16,536 nucleotides of DNA from an uncultured Lachnospiraceae bacterium (GTDB taxonomy: Bacteria > Bacillota > Clostridia > Lachnospirales > Lachnospiraceae): NCBI GenBank assembly GCA_910588825.1, contig CAJURF010000081.1:1-16536 (forward strand). Direction: 5' to 3'. The position numbers and the translations under genes were made by a program. The notes beneath the pieces are model-generated. The model made no database searches and was not told where the DNA came from. It saw nothing but the letters and a program-made list of their open reading frames with translations. Shown piece by piece: positions 7,078 through 13,069 of this stretch (position 1 is the stretch's first letter; each line of letters begins with the position of its first letter).

Positions 7078-7446
7078 CTATAATACTTCCGGAGCGAGAG
7101 AAACGATCTTCATGAAATGTTTCTCACGCAATTCTCTTGCCACTGGTCCAAAGATACGTGTTCCTCTGGGAGTCATATCTTCTTTGAGGATTACAGCGGC
7201 ATTTTCGTCAAATCTGATATAAGAACCATCTTTGCGGCGTGTTGTGTTCACGGTGCGCACGATTACGGCTCTGACCACATCGCCTTTTTTTACAACGCCG
7301 CCTGGTGTTGCATCTTTGACGGTGGCAACGATTACATCACCGATTTTTCCATATCTTCTTCTGGAACCGCCTAATACGCGGATACACAGAATTTCTTTTG
7401 CTCCTGTATTGTCAGCAACCTTCAGTCTGGTTTCCTGTTGAATCAT
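7078..7446 (-). CDS. rplN: 50S ribosomal protein L14 (uL14)
   Basis: A 122-aa, five-stranded beta-barrel protein of exact family length. It starts MIQQETRLKVADNTGAKEILCIRVLGG and contains GDVIVATVKDA and the RGTRIFGPVARELREKHFMKIVSLAPEVL ending. It lies at the 30S-50S interface and is the docking point for silencing factor RsfS. The ATG has GGAGGAGC upstream. It is between rpsQ (19 nt gap) and rplX (16 nt gap). Confidence 0.98.
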   Translation of the reverse strand: MIQQETRLKVADNTGAKEILCIRVLGGSRRRYGKIGDVIVATVKDATPGGVVKKGDVVRAVIVRTVNTTRRKDGSYIRFDENAAVILKEDMTPRGTRIFGPVARELREKHFMKIVSLAPEVL

Positions 7447-7465
7447 GCTGATGCTCCTCCTTATA

Positions 7466-7720
7466 TTATTTTACTTTCTCAACGATTTCCACAAGTCTCC
7501 ATCTTTTTTCTTTAGACAGCGGTCTTGTTTCCATGACTTTCACGGTATCGCCGATGCTGCACTCATTCTTTTCATCATGAGCTTTTAATTTATATGTTCT
7601 CTTTACGATCTTTTTATAAAGAGGATGTTTTACATGATCTTCGATGGCAACCACAATGGTCTTATCCATACGGTTGCTGGTTACTTTACCCACACGGGTC
7701 TTTCTAAGATTTCTCTCCAC
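7466..7720 (-). CDS. rpsQ: 30S ribosomal protein S17 (uS17)
   Basis: An 84-aa OB-fold protein that binds the 5' domain of 16S rRNA. It shows KTRVGKVTSNRMDKTIVVAIEDHVKHPLYKK and the GDTVKVMETRPLSKEKRWRLVEI ending typical of S17. The start is GTG (7718-7720), 8 nt after GGAGG. An ATG nearer the Shine-Dalgarno is in another frame and hits a stop after seven codons, so it is not the start. It follows rpmC by 17 nt. Confidence 0.97.
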   Translation of the reverse strand: MERNLRKTRVGKVTSNRMDKTIVVAIEDHVKHPLYKKIVKRTYKLKAHDEKNECSIGDTVKVMETRPLSKEKRWRLVEIVEKVK

Positions 7721-7737
7721 AGCTCATACCTCCATTT

Positions 7738-7947
7738 TTATTTCGCAGCGGCTGCCTGCTGAGCGATCACTGTCTGAATTCTGGCAATATTTCTGCGAAC
7801 CTCTTTGATTCTGCTGGTATTGTCTAATTGATTGGTTGCATTCTGAAATCTCAAATTAAAAAGCTCTTTCTTGGCAGCTGTTAATTCTTCATTTAATTCT
7901 ATCACTGACTTTGCTCTTAAATCTTCTAAGAATCTACTTGTTTTCAC
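7738..7947 (-). CDS. rpmC: 50S ribosomal protein L29 (uL29)
   Basis: A 69-aa, two-helix coiled-coil protein at the tunnel exit, where it helps dock trigger factor and SRP. The core KELFNLRFQNATNQLDNTSRIKEVRRNIARIQT is diagnostic. The start is a GTG at 7945-7947, which gives the family length. A longer open frame upstream reads through rplP and is not coding in that frame. The gene overlaps the 3' end of rplP by 14 nt in a different frame, and its ribosome-binding site (AAGGCGGTG) lies inside rplP. Confidence 0.95.
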   Translation of the reverse strand: MKTSRFLEDLRAKSVIELNEELTAAKKELFNLRFQNATNQLDNTSRIKEVRRNIARIQTVIAQQAAAAK

Positions 7948-8374
7948 TGTGATCACCGCCTTCCAGGTCTGCACGAGAAACGATTTTACATTTGCATGGA
8001 AGTTTATGCATTGCCAGACGCAATGCCTCACGTGCAACTTCTTCCGAGACACCTGCGATTTCAAACATCACCCGCCCCGGTTTCACCACTGCTACCCAAT
8101 ATTCTACGGCGCCTTTACCGGAACCCATACGTGTTTCCGCCGGTTTTGCCGTTACCGGTTTATCCGGAAAGATTTTAATCCATACCTGGCCGCCCCTCTT
8201 GATGTAACGGGTCATGGCAATACGGGCTGCCTCAATCTGATTGGAACGAATCCAGCATGGTTCTGTGGAAACAAGTCCATACTCGCCATAATTGATTTTA
8301 TTACCTCTCATCGCTTTTCCTCTGATGGAGCCGCGGAACTGTTTACGATGTTTTACTCTTTTCGGCATTAACAT
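7934..8374 (-). CDS. rplP: 50S ribosomal protein L16 (uL16)
   Basis: A 146-aa protein that organises the A-site tRNA region and the peptidyl-transferase centre. It opens MLMPKRVKHRKQFRGSIRGKA and contains PVTAKPAETRMGSGKGAVEYWVAVVKPGRVMFE (about residues 72-104). I place the start at the ATG 8372-8374, 12 nt after GGGAG; a second ATG two codons later is also possible. Only 2 nt separate it from the rpsC stop, so the ribosome-binding site is inside rpsC. It overlaps rpmC by 14 nt. Confidence 0.96.
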   Translation of the reverse strand: MLMPKRVKHRKQFRGSIRGKAMRGNKINYGEYGLVSTEPCWIRSNQIEAARIAMTRYIKRGGQVWIKIFPDKPVTAKPAETRMGSGKGAVEYWVAVVKPGRVMFEIAGVSEEVAREALRLAMHKLPCKCKIVSRADLEGGDHSENK

Positions 8375-8376
8375 AA

Positions 8377-9033
8377 TTATTTCTCGCTCCCTTCCTTTGA
8401 TCCTTTTGTTGGAAGAACTTCGCCATTGTAGATCCACGCTTTTACGCCGACTTTTCCATAGGTAGTATCTGCTTCTGCGAATCCATAATCAATGTCTGCA
8501 CGAAGTGTCTGCAGGGGAATGTTCCCTTCACTGTAAAATTCGGTACGGGCCATATCTGCACCGCCCAGACGTCCGGATACGGAAGTCTTTATTCCTTTTG
8601 CACCGGCTTTCATGGTCCTGCTCATAGTGGACTTCATAGCGCGGCGGAAAGAAATACGGTTTTCCAGCTGCAGTGCGATGTTCTCTGCCACCAGCTGTGC
8701 ATCTCTGTCCGGTCTTTTTACTTCTTTGATATCCACAATCAGTTTCTTATCTGTAATTTTCTGCAGTTCAGCTTTTACTTTCTCAATTTCAGAGCCGCCT
8801 TTTCCGATTACGATACCCGGTTTTGCTGTGTAGATAATAATCTTCACACGGTCGGAAGCTCTCTCGATCTCTATTCTTGAAATACCTGCTGTATATAATT
8901 TCTTCTTTAAAAATTTACGAATATTGTAGTCTTCAATCAGATAATCTGCAAAATCGCCTTCTGCATACCATTTAGAATCCCAGTCTTTGATAATTCCCAC
9001 GCGAAGGCCATGTGGATTTACTTTCTGTCCCAT
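8377..9033 (-). CDS. rpsC: 30S ribosomal protein S3 (uS3)
   Basis: A 218-aa protein of the 30S head at the mRNA entry site, with helicase-like action together with S4 and S5. It starts MGQKVNPHGLRVGI, has the type-II KH domain with GKGG at 77-80 inside PGIVIGKGGSEIEKV, and the C-terminal domain with ADIDYGFAEADTTYGKVGVKAWIYNGE. The ATG follows a GGAGG. It lies 11 nt after rplV and 2 nt before rplP. Confidence 0.98.
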   Translation of the reverse strand: MGQKVNPHGLRVGIIKDWDSKWYAEGDFADYLIEDYNIRKFLKKKLYTAGISRIEIERASDRVKIIIYTAKPGIVIGKGGSEIEKVKAELQKITDKKLIVDIKEVKRPDRDAQLVAENIALQLENRISFRRAMKSTMSRTMKAGAKGIKTSVSGRLGGADMARTEFYSEGNIPLQTLRADIDYGFAEADTTYGKVGVKAWIYNGEVLPTKGSKEGSEK

Positions 9034-9044
9034 CTTTACCCTCC

Positions 9045-9434
9045 TTATTTCTCATCTAATACGATGGTGATATGACTCATTCTCTTTTCAATCCGATAAG
9101 CTCTGCCCTGGGCTCTGGGTTTAATACGCTTCATTGTAGGCCCTTTATCAGCATAACATGCAGCAATATATAAATTATCAGCGCTCAGGCCGTTGTTATT
9201 TTCTGCATTTGCAATGGCAGACTCCAGCAGTTTCTTGATAACGCTGGAGGCATATCTGGGATTATAGGACAGAATGCCGAGTGCAGTCTGTACATCCTTT
9301 CCACGGATGGCGTCCAGTACAAAGCAGGCTTTCTGCACAGATATGCGTGCATAAGACAATTTTGCGTGTGGCCTTGTTTCTCTATTATTGGCATTTCTTG
9401 CTCTTTTTATCTGGGATCTATGTCCTTTTGCCAT
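9045..9434 (-). CDS. rplV: 50S ribosomal protein L22 (uL22)
   Basis: A 129-aa protein whose long beta-hairpin lines the peptide exit tunnel. The hairpin lies at about residues 96-113 (ADKGPTMKRIKPRAQGRA); changes and deletions there give macrolide resistance in other bacteria, and here it looks normal in length. The N-terminus is about 15 residues longer than in the shortest homologues, as is common in Clostridia. The ATG has AAAGGAGG upstream. A strong hairpin that includes the rpsS stop sits just before it. Confidence 0.97.
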   Translation of the reverse strand: MAKGHRSQIKRARNANNRETRPHAKLSYARISVQKACFVLDAIRGKDVQTALGILSYNPRYASSVIKKLLESAIANAENNNGLSADNLYIAACYADKGPTMKRIKPRAQGRAYRIEKRMSHITIVLDEK

Positions 9435-9460
9435 GGATCAAATCCTCCTTTCGCTGTTAG

Positions 9461-9485
9461 GCGCCGGTCTTTCGACTAACGGCGC
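9461..9485 (-). promoter_or_regulatory. Hairpin enclosing the rpsS stop codon
   Basis: The RNA pairs GCGCCG with CGGCGC (6 bp), has a TTA bulge on the 5' side, then GTC/GAC (3 bp) capped by a GAAA tetraloop. The rpsS TAG (9476-9478) begins in the bulge and ends in the upper stem. A competing pairing, GTTAG (9476-9480) with CTAAC (9456-9460), is possible. No U-run follows. A ribosome terminating at rpsS would melt it, so it may influence rplV initiation or RNA processing. Confidence 0.6.
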
Positions 9486-9760
9486 ACTCCTGATTTTTTC
9501 TCATCTTTTCCATGTCCCCGGTAGGTTCTGGTTGCGACGAATTCGCCTAATTTATGTCCTACCATATCTTCAGTCACATATACAGGTACATGTTTTCTTC
9601 CATCATGTACTGCAAATGTATGCCCCACAAACTGAGGGAAAATCGTGGAACGGCGTGACCATGTTTTGATTACTGTTTTTTCGTTGGCTGCATTTAAAGC
9701 GTCTACCTTTTTCAGCAGGCTCTTGTCTGCAAACGGTCCTTTTTTCAGTGAACGAGCCAT
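9476..9760 (-). CDS. rpsS: 30S ribosomal protein S19 (uS19)
   Basis: A 94-aa protein of the 30S head that contacts S13 and the A-site finger. It begins MARSLKKGPFADKSLLKKVD and has IKTWSRRSTIFPQFVGHTFAVHDGRKHVPVYVTEDMVGHKLGEF, all family hallmarks. The ATG is 7 nt after GGAGG. It is 13 nt from rplB; the stop codon lies within a stem-loop (9461-9485). Confidence 0.98.
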   Translation of the reverse strand: MARSLKKGPFADKSLLKKVDALNAANEKTVIKTWSRRSTIFPQFVGHTFAVHDGRKHVPVYVTEDMVGHKLGEFVATRTYRGHGKDEKKSGVRR

Positions 9761-9773
9761 TCTCTAACCTCCT

Positions 9774-10619
9774 TTATTTTGCTAATGCCCTGCCATCTCT
9801 TCTACGAACAATATACTTATTGGACTGTTTATTTTTCTTTCTTGTCTTAAGACCCAGTGCCGGTTTACCCCATGGAGTACATGGTCCCGGACGTCCGATA
9901 CCGGTCTTGCCCTCGCCACCGCCGTGTGGATGGTCGTTGGGGTTCATGGCAGAACCACGCACTGTGGGACGGATTCCCATATGACGTTTACGGCCGGCTT
10001 TACCGATTGTGATCAGGTTGTGTTCACCATTTCCTACCACACCGACAGTTGCGCGGCAGACAACCGGAACCATTCTCATTTCGCCTGATGGAAGACGAAC
10101 TGTGGCGTATTTTCCTTCTTTCGCCATGAGCTGTGCACTGTTTCCTGCTGAGCGCACCAGCTGTCCGCCGTGGCCCTGATACAGTTCGATGTTGTGAATC
10201 AGAGTACCTACAGGGATTGCAGACATGGGAAGGCAGTTTCCTACACGGATTTCCGCATGTTCTCCGTTCATTACTTTCTGTCCCACTTTCAATCCTTCCG
10301 GTGCCAGAATATAAGCCTTCTGTCCGTCTGCATAACAGATTAACGCAATGTTTGCGGATCTGTTAGGATCGTACTCGATTGCCTTTACAGTTGCCGGAAT
10401 ATCATCTTTTCTTCTCTTGAAATCTATTAATCTATATTTTCTTCTGCTGCCGCCGCCGCGGTGTCTGGTTGTAATCTTACCCTGATTGTTGCGCCCTGCA
10501 TGTTTTTTCAGAGATACGACCAGTGATTTCTCAGGCTTTTTCTTCGTAATTTCAGAGAAATCAGAGCCAGTCATATGTCTTCTGGAAGGGGTATATGGTT
10601 TATAAGATTTGATTCCCAT
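9774..10619 (-). CDS. rplB: 50S ribosomal protein L2 (uL2)
   Basis: A 281-aa protein essential for subunit joining and the peptidyl-transferase centre. The N-terminal OB-fold covers about residues 40-125, the SH3-like barrel about 130-200, and the C-terminal extension carries the universal NPNDHPHGGGEG motif (226-237) with the His at 230 that corresponds to E. coli His229. The tail RKKNKQSNKYIVRRRDGRALAK is normal. AAAGGAG precedes the ATG by 7 nt. It follows rplW by 26 nt. Confidence 0.98.
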   Translation of the reverse strand: MGIKSYKPYTPSRRHMTGSDFSEITKKKPEKSLVVSLKKHAGRNNQGKITTRHRGGGSRRKYRLIDFKRRKDDIPATVKAIEYDPNRSANIALICYADGQKAYILAPEGLKVGQKVMNGEHAEIRVGNCLPMSAIPVGTLIHNIELYQGHGGQLVRSAGNSAQLMAKEGKYATVRLPSGEMRMVPVVCRATVGVVGNGEHNLITIGKAGRKRHMGIRPTVRGSAMNPNDHPHGGGEGKTGIGRPGPCTPWGKPALGLKTRKKNKQSNKYIVRRRDGRALAK

Positions 10620-10645
10620 TGTGATTCTCCTTTCAAAATTTCAGC

Positions 10646-10945
10646 CTACAGGCCTTCGAAAATCTCGATATCTTTACTGTCTTCGGTGAGGAAAACAATC
10701 GCTTTCTTTGTCTTAGCTGTCTTGCCGTACACCATTCCCCGTCTCTTTTTCTTGCCCTGCTGGTTCATGGTATTGACTCTTTTTACCTTCGTGCCCTCGA
10801 ACATTTTCTCGACGGCATTTTTAATCATAGTCTTATTTGCCTCCGGATGCACCAGGAAAGTATATTTCTTTTCTGCCATAGCATTCATACTTTTCTCTGT
10901 GATCACCGGTTTTAAGATAACGTCATAATATTGAATATTTGCCAT
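10646..10945 (-). CDS. rplW: 50S ribosomal protein L23 (uL23)
   Basis: A 99-aa protein at the tunnel exit, the docking site for trigger factor and SRP. It shows the family pattern DVILKPVITEKSMNAMAEKKYTFLVHPEANKTMIKNAVE and a basic loop KKKRRGMVYGKTAKTKKAIV (about residues 65-84). Its ATG overlaps the rplD stop as TAATG, and its GAGGAGG lies inside rplD, so coupling is likely. Confidence 0.98.
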   Translation of the reverse strand: MANIQYYDVILKPVITEKSMNAMAEKKYTFLVHPEANKTMIKNAVEKMFEGTKVKRVNTMNQQGKKKRRGMVYGKTAKTKKAIVFLTEDSKDIEIFEGL

Positions 10946-11565
10946 TACGCATACACCTCCTCAATCGAAGCTACCGCAGCTTTGGTCATAATCACTGTGC
11001 TGTACTTCATCACATCATATACGCTCAGCATATCGGAAGAAATTGTAGCTACGTTCGGAATATTTCTGGCAGACAATACCACCTTTTCATCTTTCTCAGG
11101 CAATACGATTACTGCCTTTTCTACCTTCAGATTGTTCAGGATTCTCTGCATTTCTTTTGTCTTGATTTCTTCCAGTCTCAGTTCGTCAAGAACGATCAGC
11201 TTCTCAGCCTCTACTCTTGAGGTAAGAGCAGAGCGCAGTGCAGCCCGTCTTTCCTTTTTATTCATTTTCTTGGAATAGTCTCTCGGCACAGGTGCAAATA
11301 CCACACCGCCGCCGGTCCACTGAGGTGCCCGGATAGAGCCCTGTCTCGCATGGCCTGTCCCTTTTTGTCTCCAGGGTTTTCTTCCGCCGCCGCGGACTTC
11401 AGCCCGGGTCTTAGCCTTCTGGGTTCCCTGGCGTTTGTTTGCCAGATGCCGCACGACTGCCTGATGTACCAGATGTTCGTTTACTTTCACACCAAATACG
11501 GCATCATTCAGCTCTATTGTGCCGACTTCATTGCCTTCCATATTATAAACAGATATATTCGCCAT
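10945..11565 (-). CDS. rplD: 50S ribosomal protein L4 (uL4)
   Basis: A 206-aa protein with a globular domain and a long loop reaching the exit-tunnel constriction. The loop is at about residues 45-92, with AEVRGGGRKPWRQKGTGHARQGSIRAPQW, the region where macrolide-resistance changes occur elsewhere; no unusual insertion or deletion is visible. In E. coli L4 also represses the S10 operon through the leader RNA. A structured leader exists upstream of rpsJ here, but no link to L4 is shown. The ATG has AAAGGAGG upstream. Confidence 0.98.
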   Translation of the reverse strand: MANISVYNMEGNEVGTIELNDAVFGVKVNEHLVHQAVVRHLANKRQGTQKAKTRAEVRGGGRKPWRQKGTGHARQGSIRAPQWTGGGVVFAPVPRDYSKKMNKKERRAALRSALTSRVEAEKLIVLDELRLEEIKTKEMQRILNNLKVEKAVIVLPEKDEKVVLSARNIPNVATISSDMLSVYDVMKYSTVIMTKAAVASIEEVYA

Positions 11566-11586
11566 CTGTGTGTTCCTCCTTTCCTG

Positions 11587-12222
11587 TTAGACCAAGGTCT
11601 TAACTGTCTCTTTGATGGTCACCAGGGATTTTTTCGGCCCTGGAACTGCACCCTTGATCAACAGTAAGTTGTTTTCTGCGTCTACTTGTACGATTTCCAG
11701 ATTCTGGACGGTCACTCTCTTATTTCCCATCTGTCCAGGCATCTTCTTGCCTTTGAATACTTTACTGGGATCGGAAGCAGCGCCGTTGGAACCTGCATGA
11801 CGATGATATTTGGAACCGTGGGTCATAGGTCCTCTGGATTGTCCGTGGCGCTTGATGGCACCTTGGAATCCTTTACCTTTGGAAATGGCCGTGGCATCAA
11901 TGTGATCCCCTGCCTCGAAGATATCTGCCTTAATTTCCTGGCCCACTTCATATTCGGATGCATTTTCAAATTTCAGCTCTTTTAAATATTTCTTATAGGA
12001 AACTCCGGCTTTGTCATAATGGCCTTTCTGTGGTTTGTTGACCAGCTTTTCCCTTTTGTCAACGAATCCCACCTGAACAGCGCAGTAACCGTCATTGTCC
12101 TCTGTCTTGATCTGCGTTACCACACATGGTCCTGCCTGCAGAACTGTTACGGGAATCAATACGCCGTTTTCATCAAAAATCTGGGTCATTCCCACTTTTG
12201 TGGCAAGTATTGCTTTCTTCAT
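11587..12222 (-). CDS. rplC: 50S ribosomal protein L3 (uL3)
   Basis: A 211-aa early-assembly protein whose loop reaches the peptidyl-transferase centre. It starts MKKAILATKVGMTQIFDENG. The extension at about residues 118-165 contains GFQGAIKRHGQSRGPMTHGSKYHR and KKMPGQMGNKRVTVQNL, the L3 signature region. The ATG has AAGGAGG upstream. It follows rpsJ by a 60-nt gap that holds two small hairpins. Confidence 0.98.
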   Translation of the reverse strand: MKKAILATKVGMTQIFDENGVLIPVTVLQAGPCVVTQIKTEDNDGYCAVQVGFVDKREKLVNKPQKGHYDKAGVSYKKYLKELKFENASEYEVGQEIKADIFEAGDHIDATAISKGKGFQGAIKRHGQSRGPMTHGSKYHRHAGSNGAASDPSKVFKGKKMPGQMGNKRVTVQNLEIVQVDAENNLLLIKGAVPGPKKSLVTIKETVKTLV

Positions 12223-12245
12223 TCTCTATTTTCCTCCTTATAGCG

Positions 12246-12279
12246 GATTGCCGAAGGGCAATCATATAGTTTTGACTAT
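12246..12279 (-). promoter_or_regulatory. Two tandem hairpins between rpsJ and rplC
   Basis: Read on the RNA, the first (12266-12279) is ATAGT-CAAA-ACTAT (5 bp). The second (12246-12263) is GATTGCC-CTTC-GGCAATC (7 bp, four-base loop). Together they fill most of the 60-nt gap, ending just before the rplC Shine-Dalgarno. There is no U-run after either. They may protect the mRNA or modulate rplC initiation. Confidence 0.5.
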
Positions 12280-12282
12280 CCT

Positions 12283-12600
12283 TTATTTCTTCTTCATTTT
12301 GATGTCAATATGAACACCTGCAGGCATCTCCAGCCGTGAAAGGGCGTCCACTGTTTTCTGGGTGGGGGTCAAAATGTCGATCAAACGTTTATGTGTCCTC
12401 TGCTCAAACTGCTCCCGGGAATCCTTATACTTATGCACTGCACGCAGGATTGTAACCACTTCTTTCTTTGTGGGAAGTGGCACCGGGCCGCTCACCTTTG
12501 CCCCATTCTTTTTCACCGTTTCAATAATCTTGCTGGCTGACGCATCTACCAATTGATGGTCATATGCCTTTAATGTGATTCTCATTACTTGATTTGCCAT
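12283..12600 (-). CDS. rpsJ: 30S ribosomal protein S10 (uS10)
   Basis: A 105-aa protein of the 30S head; in other bacteria it also serves as NusE in antitermination. The sequence MANQVMRITLKAYDHQLVDASASKIIETVKKNGAKVSGPVPLPTKKE is diagnostic, and HKYKDSREQFEQRTHKRLIDI (about residues 51-71) contains the loop linked to tigecycline resistance in other species. The ATG at 12598-12600 is preceded by AAAAGGAGG with a 10-nt spacer ending in six Us. An in-frame GTG eight codons upstream lies before that ribosome-binding site and is not used. It is the first gene of the operon. Confidence 0.98.
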   Translation of the reverse strand: MANQVMRITLKAYDHQLVDASASKIIETVKKNGAKVSGPVPLPTKKEVVTILRAVHKYKDSREQFEQRTHKRLIDILTPTQKTVDALSRLEMPAGVHIDIKMKKK

Positions 12601-12639
12601 AAAAAAGCCGCCTCCTTTTCGCACTTTCTAATAGTCAGT

Positions 12640-12757
12640 ACGACAAGCGGTGACTGTACACATCTCCGTGTGTGTCGCATTCGGCATCACACGTTTCCAT
12701 CTGCGGAATTCTTTTCAAACCGGACTGTTCCGATTTTCCTGTACAGTGACTTGTCGT
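12640..12757 (-). promoter_or_regulatory. Long-range paired S10 leader RNA element
   Basis: Two 8-bp blocks pair across the leader: ACGACAAG (12750-12757) with CTTGTCGT (12640-12647), and ACTGTACA (12740-12747) with TGTACAGT (12653-12660). A 2x5-nt internal loop separates them. The enclosed segment contains CGGA-ACAG-TCCG (12721-12732) and a stem GTGTG-A-TGC / GCG-A-CACAC with a CGAAT loop (12670-12692). Such a closed, multi-hairpin domain just before the first ribosomal gene fits an autogenous ribosomal-protein leader. The regulator is not identified from sequence; L4 is the classical candidate for S10 operons. Confidence 0.65.
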
Positions 12758-12789
12758 CAGTTTATCTTAACTTGACATTCGCTCCACGG

Positions 12790-12814
12790 AAAAACCTGCT
12801 TATTCTGTAAGCAG
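12790..12814 (-). terminator. Possible leader attenuator
   Basis: In the 5' part of the leader, CTGCTTA-CAGAA-TAAGCAG forms a 7-bp hairpin followed by G and five Us (12790-12794). It starts about 36 nt after the predicted transcription start. The stem has only three G-C pairs, so termination would be partial. It could be an attenuation point or simply a leader hairpin. Confidence 0.4.
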
Positions 12815-12855
12815 CAACCTCACGCTTCACAGCTATCAATGCCACAGCAAATAAT

Positions 12856-12884
12856 AGTATACCCTATGATTCCATGTATTTCAA
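12856..12884 (-). promoter_or_regulatory. Main sigma-A promoter of the S10-spc operon
   Basis: TTGAAA (12879-12884) and TATACT (12856-12861) are separated by exactly 17 bp; each box matches consensus at 5 of 6 positions. A run of six As lies 3 bp upstream of the -35 box, UP-element-like. Transcription should begin near 12848-12852, giving a leader of about 250 nt before rpsJ. No other comparable pair exists between the upstream gene and rpsJ. Confidence 0.82.
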
Positions 12885-12984
12885 GGCTTTTTTGGATAAT
12901 TATGAAGGATTCTCTGTGATTATAGAATTTTTCTATTTACATTTGGCGGCTTTCCTCATTCCTTATCGAGTTTTTACACAAAAA

Positions 12985-13043
12985 TTCCAGGGTATGCATT
13001 AAAAAATTATACAAACCGTATAATTTCCATCCATCCCCTGGAA
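12985..13043 (-). terminator. Nested hairpin terminator after the membrane-protein gene
   Basis: The inner stem AAATTATAC-GGTTT-GTATAATTT (13004-13026) runs into a T-rich stretch (13001-13006 read as six Us). It lies inside an outer stem TTCCAGGG (13036-13043) with CCCTGGAA (12985-12992), itself followed by five Us. Either hairpin could end transcription. The inner one is AT-rich and thus weak alone; the outer one has a long loop. The position, 27 nt after the stop at 13070, fits. Confidence 0.65.
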
Positions 13044-13069
13044 CAAACTGCTGTCTATTAGTCACAATG

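Larger units (their letters stand above)
12601..13069 (-). other. 469-nt gap: upstream terminator, S10 promoter and leader
   Basis: No protein-coding gene is convincing here. Read on the minus strand it holds, in order, the terminator-like structure of the membrane-protein gene (12985-13043), a 15-bp palindrome ATAGAA-AAA-TTCTAT (12922-12936), an A6 tract just upstream of the -35 box (12888-12893), the operon promoter (12856-12884) and the roughly 250-nt structured leader of rpsJ. Open frames across it on either strand lack family features and ribosome-binding sites. Confidence 0.75.

Noticed and set aside
6372..7115. 247-codon plus-strand open frame across rplE and rplX
   Set aside because: It is antisense to two certain ribosomal genes, with composition expected from a reverse-frame shadow and no ribosome-binding site.
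12601..12624. Earlier GTG start for rpsJ
   Set aside because: It would place the start before the AAAAGGAGG that serves the family-conserved ATG.
12922..12936. Palindrome ATAGAA-AAA-TTCTAT as a terminator or operator
   Set aside because: Stem is AT-only apart from one pair per arm, lies about 40 bp upstream of the -35 box without a T-run; chance in AT-rich spacer is likely. Noted only within the gap description.
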